Shown here: positions 1-8,181 of the stretch, in pieces
How the letters are laid out: each line of letters begins with the position of its first letter
How positions within the stretch are numbered: position 1 is the first letter of the stretch
DNA from: Dechloromonas aromatica (nom. nud.)
GTDB taxonomy: Bacteria; Pseudomonadota; Gammaproteobacteria; Burkholderiales; Rhodocyclaceae
Direction: 5' to 3'
NCBI GenBank assembly: GCA_017848965.1
Contig: JAFIHA010000048.1
Span: 1 to 64,000, forward strand
Length of the DNA: 64,000 nt
Translations under genes and position numbers: made by a program
The notes under the pieces: generated by a model
Told to the model about the DNA's origin: nothing
Seen by the model: the letters and a program-made list of their open reading frames with translations, nothing else
Databases searched by the model: none

Positions 1-1244
1 CCAACAGCCCGAAGTGGGAAAACCAGATCCAGGGCCAGATCAACATCTACCAGGCCATCCGCCGCGAACTGTCGCTCAAGAACGCAGCCGGCAAGGAATA
101 CAAGCTCAACGACAAGATCGCCACCCTGCAGATCCGTCCGCGCGGCTGGCACCTGGATGAGAAGCACGTCACCGTCGACGGCCAGCGCGTCTCCGGCGGC
201 ATCTTCGATTTCGGTCTGGTCTTCTTCCACAACGCCAAGGAACAGATCGCCCGCGGCGCCGGCCCCTTCTACTACCTGCCGAAGATGGAATCCCATCTGG
301 AAGCCCGCCTGTGGAACGACATCTTCGTCATGGCCCAGGATCACATCGGCCTGCCGCAAGGCACCATCAAGGCCACCGTACTGGTCGAAACCATCCTCGC
401 CACCTTCGAGATGGAAGAAATCCTGTACGAACTGCGCAACCACTCCGCCGGCCTCAACGCCGGCCGCTGGGACTACATCTTCTCCTGCATCAAGAAGTTC
501 AAGAAGAACAAGGACTTCTGCCTCGCCCAGCGCGGCGCGATCACGATGGAAGTGCCCTTCATGCGTTCCTACGCGCTGGCCCTGGTGCAGGCCTGCCACA
601 AGCGCGGCGCCCCGGCGATGGGCGGCATGTCGGCGCTGATCCCGATCAAGAACGACCCGGTCGCCAACGAAAAGGCGCTGGCCGGCATCCGCCACGACAA
701 GACCCGCGACGCCAACGACGGCTTCGACGGCGGCTGGGTGGCCCACCCGGGCCTGGTGCCGATCGCCATGGAAGAGTTCGTCCAGGTGCTGGGCGACAAG
801 CCGAACCAGTTCGAGAAGCAGGTCGAAGGCTCCTACGGCCCGGCCCAATGGCTGGATTTCCGTCCGGAAACCCCGATCACCGAAGCCGGCCTGCGCAACA
901 ACATCAACGTCGGCATCCACTATCTGGGTAGCTGGCTGGCCGGCAACGGCTGCGTGCCCATCCACAACCTGATGGAAGACGCCGCCACCGCCGAAATCTC
1001 CCGCTCGCAAGTCTGGCAGTGGGTGGTCTCGCCGAAGGGCATCCTCGACGACGGCCGCAAAATTTCCGTGGAACTTGTTCGCCCGATGATTGTCGAAGAA
1101 CTCGCCAAGGTAAAAGCCACCGTCACCGCCCAAGGCGAAGACACGGCCACCTACGACCAGGCCGCCGAAATCTTCGACAAGATGTCGCTGACCCCGGAAT
1201 ACCCGGAGTTCCTGACCTTGCCGCTGTACGAGGCGATGGCTTAA
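1..1244 (+). CDS. aceB: Malate synthase A (5' end outside window)
   Basis: Malate synthase condenses acetyl-CoA and glyoxylate to malate, the second glyoxylate-shunt step, in the cytoplasm. The reading frame is open from the first complete codon at base 3, so the N-terminus lies upstream of the window. About 413 codons remain of a family that is usually 530-550 residues. The family signature around the catalytic core is visible as HSAGLNAGRWDYIFS (about bases 450-490), preceded by RPRGWHLDE and followed by the acidic GGMSALIPIKNDP segment. The gene ends in TAA and is followed after about 50 bp by a strong terminator. Its role fits with the IDH/AceK branch-point genes 18 kb downstream. The family assignment is secure. 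Confidence 0.96.
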   Translation, partial: NSPKWENQIQGQINIYQAIRRELSLKNAAGKEYKLNDKIATLQIRPRGWHLDEKHVTVDGQRVSGGIFDFGLVFFHNAKEQIARGAGPFYYLPKMESHLEARLWNDIFVMAQDHIGLPQGTIKATVLVETILATFEMEEILYELRNHSAGLNAGRWDYIFSCIKKFKKNKDFCLAQRGAITMEVPFMRSYALALVQACHKRGAPAMGGMSALIPIKNDPVANEKALAGIRHDKTRDANDGFDGGWVAHPGLVPIAMEEFVQVLGDKPNQFEKQVEGSYGPAQWLDFRPETPITEAGLRNNINVGIHYLGSWLAGNGCVPIHNLMEDAATAEISRSQVWQWVVSPKGILDDGRKISVELVRPMIVEELAKVKATVTAQGEDTATYDQAAEIFDKMSLTPEYPEFLTLPLYEAMA

Positions 1245-1296
1245 GCAGTACCCGGAAAAAAGGCGCCCAGACGCCCGACTCCGACAGAGAATGAAG

Positions 1297-1324
1297 AAGC
1301 GCCGGGGCAACCCGGCGCTTTTTT
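1297..1324 (+). terminator. Rho-independent terminator after aceB
   Basis: A perfect 10-bp stem (AAGCGCCGGG / CCCGGCGCTT) with a GCAA loop is followed by further T residues. It lies about 50 bp after the malate synthase stop. Confidence 0.93.
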
Positions 1325-1438
1325 GTTACAAATGGCAATGCTGCAACCAAACCACAAAACACGGATGGCACAGCGAAACAAAGCAGATCAGAAAAAACGA
1401 TACCCAGTTATCGGGAATTTCGTCGTAAAAATCCGTGC

Positions 1439-2176
1439 TCAGGTAAATGCTTGCGTACAAGCCTGCCATGCCGCCGGCGCTCGCTGCCGCAAGGTTGAGA
1501 ATGGCGGCAGCTTCTGTCCGGTACCGGAAAAACACCAGCCCAGCAGACCATGATCGTCGGCTTCGCGCAAAGCATCAATCACTTGAGGAACATCCGGTAG
1601 TGCTTCGGCAAGCAGCTTATCGAGCACTGCCACCAATCGACGCCAGGTCTTCACATAACCATCGTTCAGCGCCTCCCGACGATCCAATTGCAGCAGTCGA
1701 ACCGTTTCCACGCCTTTAGGGGACTCGGCACCAAGGGCAAGATCAAATCGAGCCACGATCAAACCCGTATCGGGATCAAAATCTAGATATCGCCAGGGAT
1801 CATCGACGCTCGGATCAACCAGCATGGGCTGAGCATCTTCCAGAGGAAAGCTGTCACCCTTGAAACGACCACACTCTGTACAACAAAGCAACAGATTCGA
1901 TCAGACGAACATCCTGTCGGAATAGCGTGACTTCGGCCAGAAATGTTCAATGTCACAACCGTGGGAGTCACAACAGTACATACAGCGCTCCCGCCGTCCC
2001 GCCATCTGTCTGAGCGAGTCAAGCACCGTCCTGAACGCCACGGTTTTCCGCCCGGCATCCCATTCCGTGCCGACATTGAGCAAACCGGCCTGTCGCTTTT
2101 CGTCTGCTTTCGCTTGCCGCAGCGCCAACGCCTTCTGCGTTGCGGGAGGAAGTACGGCGCGCTTAATACGGCGCAT
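1439..2176 (-). pseudogene. HNH endonuclease, PtuB-like, interrupted by in-frame TGA
   Basis: One frame of 246 codons encodes an HNH nuclease, but codon 92 is TGA (plus-strand bases 1901-1903). The protein before it has the zinc/HNH core CMYC (residues 65-68) and DIEHFWPK (76-82). After the stop the same frame continues without any shift as SNLLLCCTECGRFKG and on through LDFDPDTG to residue 245. Related HNH proteins have tryptophan where the stop falls, so a TGG to TGA change is the simplest explanation. The ATG at 2176 lies 5 bp after the ATPase stop at 2181, with GGAGCTC upstream, which implies a two-gene operon. Such ATPase-HNH pairs resemble Septu (PtuA-PtuB) anti-phage systems. I infer loss of function unless the stop is read through or is a sequence error. 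Confidence 0.8.
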
Positions 2177-2180
2177 GGAT

Positions 2181-3476
2181 TCAGAGCTCCTCGTCGCCGA
2201 CAGCAAACAATTGAAGCTGCTTCTCCTGTTCCTGCTCTGCCCGGGTCAACTTCGCTCCAGCCCGTTTCTTGGCCTCCAGGCGGGCATACTCCCGGCGCCC
2301 CTCAACCGCACGCGGGGAACGCGTATTCTGTAGGCCAAACGCCGAGGTCAAGAGAATGGTATCGGGTCGTGAGGCGATGACCTTCCTGTATTCCGCTTCG
2401 GAAAGGGGCCTTGGCTTGTCGTCCCCACCGGGCTCCGGCAAAACGAAGAGGCCGTTGGGATCTGCCGCCTGGCAAATGATGGGACTGTGGGTAGTGACCA
2501 GAAACTGAATATTCGGGAAATGACGCTTGAGCCAGAAACCGATCTCCCGCTGCCATTCAGGGTGCAGATGAGCATCGATTTCGTCAATCAAGACCACCCC
2601 ACTGCGCTTGATGAACAGTCGCCCATCAGGACCGCGCTCCGTCAGCCCTTGATGTCCATAGGTATTCATGAGATGCCGCAGGATATCCGTAAGCAGAGCG
2701 AGTGCGGCGCGATAGCCGTCACTCATTTCCCCCCAGGCGAGTTGAACGCCCTTGCGATCTTTCAACCACAGGCCATCGGAATCCACCCGGTCAACCGTGA
2801 TTTGATTGGGCATCAACTCATCCCGGAGAATTTCCAGGAGGACTTCGAGTTGCGCCTGTTCGTCCGAGCGATCTTCCAGCACCTTGTAATTCAAGTCTCG
2901 CAGCCAGCGATCCGCCTCTGCAAGTGAAGCCGCTTCTTGAAATACCGTCGCAAAGCGTGCGGTACTCGGGGAAACCATCTGCTGAACCGCCTCTGGCGAA
3001 GCACCGAAAACCCGCCGAAAAGGACCATACCCGCAAGAAAACCAGCCATTTCCGCTATTGGCCCAGATTGTCCGGTCCGGGGTCGAGTCACTTTTAGGCT
3101 TCCCTGCCGGGATGACCGCTTGAAGATTGGTTTCCCGACCACCGTTGGTCAGCACAATTTTTGCCGGAAACTTTGACGCGGGGGCCTTTCCCGGATCGGA
3201 AAGAATGTCATCCGCGGTGCTCCGGACGATATCCAGTTGAATGCTGGCCTCAGTGGCGCCGCTGCGAATCCAGCGGTAAAAGCTGGGCTGCAGCGCTCGC
3301 GCCGTATCCTTACCGACTAAACCGACCGCAATTGCCTTGAGCAAGGTACTTTTGCCTGAACCGTTGTCTCCGGTAAATACCGTCCAGCCAGCGTAGCTAC
3401 CATCCGGGCGTGCAAGATCAAACTGCAAATCTGCAAATCCCCGAATATTCTTGAGCGCAACCTTGTCGATATACAT
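2181..3476 (-). CDS. AAA/ABC-type ATPase, PtuA-like defence protein
   Basis: A 431-residue SMC/ABC-like ATPase. Visible motifs: Walker A GDNGSGKST (residues 36-44), the RGF start typical of RecF/OLD-like AAA proteins (12-14), a degenerate ABC signature MSDGY (251-255), Walker B VVLIDEID with adjacent HLHPEW (294-308), and the H-loop TTHSP (328-332). The C-terminus is charged and helical (about 390-431). No TOPRIM domain follows, so this is not a full-length OLD nuclease. The next gene on the same strand encodes an HNH nuclease, which is the arrangement of Septu-type defence, where the ATPase senses or assembles and the HNH protein cuts. A sampled stretch is about 55% GC against about 67% in neighbouring core genes, consistent with transfer. 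The ATPase frame is intact although its partner is broken. Confidence 0.85.
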   Translation of the reverse strand: MYIDKVALKNIRGFADLQFDLARPDGSYAGWTVFTGDNGSGKSTLLKAIAVGLVGKDTARALQPSFYRWIRSGATEASIQLDIVRSTADDILSDPGKAPASKFPAKIVLTNGGRETNLQAVIPAGKPKSDSTPDRTIWANSGNGWFSCGYGPFRRVFGASPEAVQQMVSPSTARFATVFQEAASLAEADRWLRDLNYKVLEDRSDEQAQLEVLLEILRDELMPNQITVDRVDSDGLWLKDRKGVQLAWGEMSDGYRAALALLTDILRHLMNTYGHQGLTERGPDGRLFIKRSGVVLIDEIDAHLHPEWQREIGFWLKRHFPNIQFLVTTHSPIICQAADPNGLFVLPEPGGDDKPRPLSEAEYRKVIASRPDTILLTSAFGLQNTRSPRAVEGRREYARLEAKKRAGAKLTRAEQEQEKQLQLFAVGDEEL

Positions 3477-3544
3477 GGCATATTTTCCGTGGCAATAGCG
3501 CTTAGTTTATGCGAGTTCCCCACGCAAGCGAAAACCGACGCCGA

Positions 3545-3610
3545 TTCGCAGTTTGCGAACTGCTAATTCAGCATACCGAATTAGCCCCCAGACCCACAGT
3601 TTCTCAAACT
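3545..3610. repeat. Cluster of short inverted repeats upstream of the ATPase
   Basis: Three perfect inverted repeats follow each other: GCAGTT-TGCG-AACTGC (3548-3563, overlapping TTCGCA-GTT-TGCGAA at 3545-3559), CTAATTC-N8-GAATTAG (3563-3584) and AGTTT-CTC-AAACT (3598-3610). They lie 70-135 bp upstream of the ATPase start. They could be operators or a structured transcript. The function is unknown. Confidence 0.5.
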
Positions 3611-3673
3611 TGAGGGCTCAACTAGGCGCCAGTGCCGGGCGCGCGCTATCCGCATCCGGCAGATTCTGCGCTC

Positions 3674-3928
3674 TCACGCACCAACCTCGGCCAGATCCTC
3701 GGCGGCAATCGTCAGCACCGCCATTTCACCACCAACACTCAAAAACTCAACCGCATATGCCTGGCCGCCACCGTATACCGCAACCACCGTGCCGCATTGC
3801 CCGGCGCCAAGCACATAAGCCTCACACTCCACAGTTCGCACAAGTTGCACCGGCTTGTTTTCAAGGAAATTGCACAACCCGGTTTGATACCAAGCTTGGT
3901 TCTTGTTCAGCGGATCGAGCGGAGGCAT
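3674..3928 (-). CDS. DUF4926-like small protein
   Basis: An 84-residue protein. Residues about 28-84 resemble the DUF4926 family: an N-terminal V-x-L-V-R-T strand, then GAGQCGTVVAVYGGGQAYAVEF and a closing LTIAAEDLAEV, a small beta barrel of unknown function. Family members are often encoded beside a DUF6883 partner, and no such partner is present here. The first 27 residues (MPPLDPLNKNQAWYQTG...) do not look like the family and may belong to a wrong start. The frame is open upstream as far as a TAA about 36 bases before the ATG, and a GTG at the start of VQLVRT is an alternative. No good ribosome binding site was seen. It lies in the lower-GC patch with the Septu-like genes and may have arrived with them. 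Confidence 0.5.
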   Translation of the reverse strand: MPPLDPLNKNQAWYQTGLCNFLENKPVQLVRTVECEAYVLGAGQCGTVVAVYGGGQAYAVEFLSVGGEMAVLTIAAEDLAEVGA

Positions 3929-4033
3929 AGCGTAGTGCGGAAAATATCGGTCACATGAACATTATAGGCGGAGGCAATCCCGCAGTTGGTTCCCACCATG
4001 CCGGGTGGATCAGCTCGCCCGCCAGTGCCCGCT

Positions 4034-4360
4034 TCAGCCGGCAGCGTCGCTGCCGAGAAATTCCCCGATATCCCGGCTGGCGACGGTGACGCTGACGGTG
4101 CGCAGGATGTCGACGAAGTTGGGGTCGATGACGCGGTAGAAGACCTGGTTGCCGTCGCGGCGGCGGCCGAGGACGCCGGCGCGGAAGAGGATGTTGAGGT
4201 GGCGCGAGATGTTGGCCTGGGTGAGGCCGATCTTTTCGACGACGTCATTGACCGGGCGTTCGTCCTGGCACAGGGTGAACAGGATGCGCAGGCGCGTAGG
4301 GTCGGCGAGCAGGCTGAAATAGTGCGCGACGTCCTCGAATAATTGTGTGGTTTCGTCCAT
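4034..4360 (-). CDS. ArsR-family transcriptional regulator (paralog of SoxR)
   Basis: A 108-residue winged-helix repressor of the ArsR/SmtB family. The helix-turn-helix is about residues 34-58 (PVNDV...LTQANISRHLNIL) and the wing is RRRDGNQVFYRV. The start is placed at the ATG of MDETTQLF because the paralog at 38858-39193 begins identically; an ATG eight codons upstream is also open. By hand alignment the two proteins are about 80% identical over 103 residues. This copy keeps only Cys31, whereas the sox-linked copy has Cys29, Cys31 and Cys86, so it has probably lost a thiol-pair sensor. It neighbours a secreted depolymerase, and no AT-rich palindromic operator was seen just upstream. Its regulatory target is unknown. 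Confidence 0.88.
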   Translation of the reverse strand: MDETTQLFEDVAHYFSLLADPTRLRILFTLCQDERPVNDVVEKIGLTQANISRHLNILFRAGVLGRRRDGNQVFYRVIDPNFVDILRTVSVTVASRDIGEFLGSDAAG

Positions 4361-4508
4361 GTCCTGTGCGATCGATAGCGACACCGCGGCGCCGGGAATG
4401 GCGGCGCGACTGGCCGGGGAGCCGCCGGCTGATCGCGCCTTGCGCGCGGTGTCTGGGCCGCCATTATAGGGGCGGCGCCAGCCAGGCAGCGACCCGGCTG
4501 CTCGGCGA

Positions 4509-6020
4509 TCATGGACAGATCTGGCGCGTCGGCCGGTTTTTCCGGGTCACCGGCCGGTTCTGCGCCAGGGAAAAATAGGGATCACAGGCGGCGGGCGGCG
4601 TGGTGGTCTGGACGATCAGGGCATTGGCGAGCACGGCTTCGCGGCCCTCGGCGTCGACGCTGAGCAGGCGATAGGTGTAGGCGGTATCCGGCTGGAGGCC
4701 GTTATCGACCCAGGATGGCGCCTGCGCGGCGGCGATTTCGGCGACGGCGACGCCGTCGCGAAGCAGTCGATAGGCGCTGGCGCCGGGGACGATGTGCCAG
4801 GCGAGGACGATCTGGTTGTCGGCGCGGTCGGCAACGCGAAACTCGGGCGCGCTGGCGGATGGCACCGACGGCGCGGCGCGGCGGCCACTGGCCAGGCGCT
4901 CGGCCATGCTCCAGACGCTGGCAATCTGGTCGCCGCCGGCGGTGGCGTAATGGCCGGCCATGTCCCAGCCGAAATCGTTGTAGCCCCACCAGTCCCAGCA
5001 GCCTTGCGGGTTGAGCGGGGTCTGCGGCGGGGCGACGGCGGCAACCGTCTGCGGGTAGAGGACGACGATCCGGTTGGCGTCGGCCCATTCGTTGAAGCCG
5101 GCCTTGTTCACGAAGGCCTCGCCGATCGCTTCGGCCTGCTGCTGGCAGCCGTGGAAGGCGATGTGCAGGCGGCAGGCCTGGCCGGCGGCGCAGTCCTTCG
5201 GCACGTAAACGTAACCCTGATCGGCCAGCGAAATCTTCAGCGGGGCGACGGCGGCGCCGGCGCGCCGGGCATGCACGCGCTGATCGAAGGCTTGCGGCCT
5301 GGCGCCAAGAGCTTCGCTGGCGGTCCGCGCCAGCGGCCCGTAAAACATCTGCAGCGCGCCGCCGGCGGCGTCGTAGGGCGCGTCTTCGGCGTTGCTGTGG
5401 CAGGCGTTGATGAAATCGCCGCCGGTCCTGGCGCAGGGTTGGCAGGCGCTGCCGGCGCAGGCGGCGCTGATCTGGGCGTGACCGGCGTTGAAGCTGTCCT
5501 GGATGAAGCGCTGGCTGGCCGGGGTGAAGCCGGCGAACCACTGGTCGAGCGCGGCGTTGACCGGCTGCTTGACGACGCCGTCGTTGCTGCCATGGAACAG
5601 CCAGAGACGTTGCCGCGCCAGATTGGCAACCGGGTCGATCAGCCCTCTGGCCGCCCAGGCGCGGGCGGCGGCGGTCATCTGTTCGAGGTCGGCCGCGCTG
5701 ATCGGCCGCGCCGGATAGGCGGGATCGCCCTGCATGCAGCGGGCGATCGCCTTGCCGACGCCGGCCCCGGCCCAGGCGTCCTGGCCGGCGCAGAAGTAGG
5801 GACCGCCGGCGGTGGCGGCGATGCCGCGGACGGCGGCCGAGTGGGCGACGCCGAACTGGACGGCCATGAAGGCGCCGGACGAGATGCCGGAGACCGTGGT
5901 CTGCGTCAGGTCGATGTTGAGTTCGGGCAGCAGCCCGGGGCTTTCGGCCAGGGCGGGCTTGAGCATGGCGAGGGCAAGGACGAGCAGGCCGAAGCGCCTG
6001 GCGAAGGGCAGTGCGTTCAT
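4509..6020 (-). CDS. Secreted PHB depolymerase-family esterase with fibronectin III domain
   Basis: A 503-residue secreted alpha/beta hydrolase that probably cleaves polyhydroxyalkanoate or a similar ester outside the cytoplasm. The signal peptide is residues 1-25 (MNALPFARRFGLLVLALAML...ALA). The lipase box GISSG (45-49) gives Ser47 as nucleophile. A HIAFHGCQQ segment matches the oxyanion or conserved histidine region of the esterase PHB depolymerase family. Several cysteine pairs (CAGSACQPC) fit an exported, disulfide-bonded protein. Residues about 390-475 (EFRVADRADNQIVLAWH...YTYRLLSVD) form one fibronectin type III domain, a common linker before substrate binding. GGGAG lies a suitable distance before the ATG. 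The exact substrate is inferred from family only. Confidence 0.85.
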   Translation of the reverse strand: MNALPFARRFGLLVLALAMLKPALAESPGLLPELNIDLTQTTVSGISSGAFMAVQFGVAHSAAVRGIAATAGGPYFCAGQDAWAGAGVGKAIARCMQGDPAYPARPISAADLEQMTAAARAWAARGLIDPVANLARQRLWLFHGSNDGVVKQPVNAALDQWFAGFTPASQRFIQDSFNAGHAQISAACAGSACQPCARTGGDFINACHSNAEDAPYDAAGGALQMFYGPLARTASEALGARPQAFDQRVHARRAGAAVAPLKISLADQGYVYVPKDCAAGQACRLHIAFHGCQQQAEAIGEAFVNKAGFNEWADANRIVVLYPQTVAAVAPPQTPLNPQGCWDWWGYNDFGWDMAGHYATAGGDQIASVWSMAERLASGRRAAPSVPSASAPEFRVADRADNQIVLAWHIVPGASAYRLLRDGVAVAEIAAAQAPSWVDNGLQPDTAYTYRLLSVDAEGREAVLANALIVQTTTPPAACDPYFSLAQNRPVTRKNRPTRQICP

Positions 6021-6110
6021 CTCGATGTCTCCCGGGCGGGGTTGAAATTGACATCATCATAGACGCCGACGAAGGCCTGATGCAAAAGGATGATCGGCGC
6101 AGAAGGCGGC

Positions 6111-6124
6111 TTGATCCTGATCAA
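6111..6124. promoter_or_regulatory. FNR/ANR box, exact consensus
   Basis: TTGATCCTGATCAA matches TTGAT-N4-ATCAA at all ten defined positions. It sits between the divergent depolymerase (start 6020) and heme-sensor cyclase (start 6229). A plus-strand -10-like TAATAG at 6168-6173 would place the box near -62, a class I FNR position, but no good -35 is visible, so either gene could be the target. Confidence 0.7.
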
Positions 6125-6228
6125 CAAAGGCGGCGATTTTCCGGCGGCGCCCCCCTTAACACCTTCGTAATAGAAGACGGCTCGGACATAATGTCGCACT
6201 TCCGAATCCGTGTTGCGGGATCGTCATC

Positions 6229-8091
6229 GTGAATCTCAACACCAAGGTCACGCTGTTCTTTTCGGCGATTGCCGTGTCGCTGCTCGCCGTGCTCGTAGCG
6301 ATCAGCCTCTACGCCTTCCGCACTTTCTCGATCGCCTCGGCGACCGACCACATCCGCTCGGCCGGCGAACTGGTGCGGGTGGCCCTGACCGAGTCGATGA
6401 TCAACGGCGTCATCGACCGCCGCGCGAGCTTCCTCAGCCGCATCCTCGAAGTGCAAGGCCTGCGCTCGGCGCGCGTCGTCCGCTCGCCGGAAGTCGAACG
6501 CCAGTTCGGCCGCGGCCTCAACCTGGAAAGCCAGGCGGACGCCATCGAACGCCAGGTGATGGCGAGCGGCAAGCCCTCCTTCGGCGTCGTCGAAGAGGAC
6601 GGCGAAACCGTCTTCCGCGGCACCATTCCCTACATCGCCACCGCCCACGGCACGCCGAACTGCCTGCAATGCCACCAGGTCGCCGAAGGCAGCGTGCTCG
6701 GCACGGTGACGATGACGATGTCGATCGACGGCCTGCGCGACAAGGCGGTGCTGACGGTCGGTGGCATCGCCGGCGCGGTGACGCTGTTCGCCGTGCTGCT
6801 GGTGCTGCTCGCCCGACGCATGCTTCGGCCGATCTCGAACACCGCGGCGGCGGTCGAGGAGGCGGTACGGAAGGCGCTCGACGGCGACTTCAAGACGCAG
6901 ATCGAGCAGCGCACCAAGGACGAAATCGGCCAGATCGCACGCGACATGAACCGCCTGCTGGCCTTCCTCGACAGCGGCCTCAACCGCATCGGCACCAGCG
7001 TCGCCCGCCTCACCGAGCGGCCGGCGACGCCGGGCGAAAACCTGCTGACGGCGACCATCGACATGGTCGAGGGGCTGTCGAAGGCGGCGCATTTCAAGCA
7101 GGCGATCGAGGAGGACGAGACCAAGTCGGAAATCTACACCCGCCTTTCCAGCACGCTGCAGAAGGAGTTCGGCCGCCAGGAGTTCTCGCTCTACGAAATC
7201 CTCAGCCACAAGAAGCAGATGAAGAGCTTGATCGTCGACGGCCGTCCGGCCGACGGCTGCCGCTGGTGCGACCCGGAAATCCTGGTCCGTCCGGAAGCCT
7301 GCCGGGTGCGGCGCACCGGCCACCCGGTCGACGGTATCGACAACCCGGAAATCTGCTACGCCTTCCAGCCGCCGCCGGAAGTCGGGCCGCGCCGCCACGT
7401 CTGCTTCCCGATCATCCAGTCGGGCGCCGTCGGCAGCATCGTCCAGATCGTGTGCACGCCGGACGAGGAGAAGAAGCTGCACGAGTGCGCCCCGCTGCTC
7501 CAGGTCTACCTGCGGGAAACCGCGCCGGTGCTGGAAACCAAGCGGCTGATGGAGAACCTGCGCGATGCGACGCTGCGCGACCCGATGACCGGCCTCAACA
7601 ACCGCCGTTTCCTCGAGGAATACGTCGACACGCTGATCGCCGGCGTGCAGCGCAAACGGGCGCACGCGGCGATCATGATGCTCGACCTCGACTTCTTCAA
7701 GATGGTCAACGACACTTACGGCCACGACGCCGGCGACACCGTGATCAAGGCGCTGGCCGGCGTGCTCAAGCAGGCGGTGCGCGCCTCCGACCTGGTGATC
7801 CGTTACGGCGGCGAGGAGTTCCTGATCATCCTGCTCGACAGCAATGCCGAGCACGCCTGCCTGATCGGCGAGAAGATCCGCGGCGAGGTCGAAGCGATGA
7901 AGGTGCAGATTGGCGGCACGGTGATCCAGAAGACGATTTCCATCGGCATTGCCGACTTCCCCGGCGACAGCGCCACCTTCTGGCAGGCGGTCAAGTTCGC
8001 CGACCTGGCGCTCTACCAGGCCAAGGAAACCGGACGCAACCGGGTGATCCGGTTCACGCCGGAGATGTGGACGACCGATGAGGATTACTGA
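6229..8091 (+). CDS. Membrane diguanylate cyclase with periplasmic heme c site
   Basis: A 620-residue inner-membrane sensor that makes cyclic di-GMP from two GTP. Layout: TM1 about residues 8-30; a periplasmic domain 31-170 containing a heme c motif CLQCH (145-149); TM2 about 174-196; HAMP about 197-250; a cysteine-rich GAF-like region about 295-430; and a GGDEF domain about 445-610 with GGEEF (527-531) and an RxxD inhibitory site (518-521). Cysteines in the cytoplasmic region (344, 347, 358, 376, 392, 409, 420) are unusually frequent and might bind metal or act as redox switches. The start is GTG. Periplasmic heme c sensor domains are known in chemoreceptors of Geobacter and Desulfovibrio, so sensing of redox state or a gas ligand is inferred. 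An exact FNR box lies about 105 bp upstream. Confidence 0.92.
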   Translation: MNLNTKVTLFFSAIAVSLLAVLVAISLYAFRTFSIASATDHIRSAGELVRVALTESMINGVIDRRASFLSRILEVQGLRSARVVRSPEVERQFGRGLNLESQADAIERQVMASGKPSFGVVEEDGETVFRGTIPYIATAHGTPNCLQCHQVAEGSVLGTVTMTMSIDGLRDKAVLTVGGIAGAVTLFAVLLVLLARRMLRPISNTAAAVEEAVRKALDGDFKTQIEQRTKDEIGQIARDMNRLLAFLDSGLNRIGTSVARLTERPATPGENLLTATIDMVEGLSKAAHFKQAIEEDETKSEIYTRLSSTLQKEFGRQEFSLYEILSHKKQMKSLIVDGRPADGCRWCDPEILVRPEACRVRRTGHPVDGIDNPEICYAFQPPPEVGPRRHVCFPIIQSGAVGSIVQIVCTPDEEKKLHECAPLLQVYLRETAPVLETKRLMENLRDATLRDPMTGLNNRRFLEEYVDTLIAGVQRKRAHAAIMMLDLDFFKMVNDTYGHDAGDTVIKALAGVLKQAVRASDLVIRYGGEEFLIILLDSNAEHACLIGEKIRGEVEAMKVQIGGTVIQKTISIGIADFPGDSATFWQAVKFADLALYQAKETGRNRVIRFTPEMWTTDEDY

Positions 8092-8181
8092 CAATCCGTA
8101 AAAGATCATTCGCCGAATCGGCCAATTAACAAAACATTCGGGCACAAATACACTGACGGCCTTGCTTCAAGGAACGCCGCC

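Noticed and set aside
1901-1903. TGA in the HNH gene as selenocysteine
   Set aside because: The position corresponds to tryptophan in related proteins, not cysteine, and no selenocysteine-insertion hairpin was recognised just after it.
1783-2076. Frameshift as the cause of the split HNH gene
   Set aside because: The two halves (codons before and after 1901-1903) are in the same frame; the alternative frame does not carry the CCTEC motif. The break is a single stop codon.
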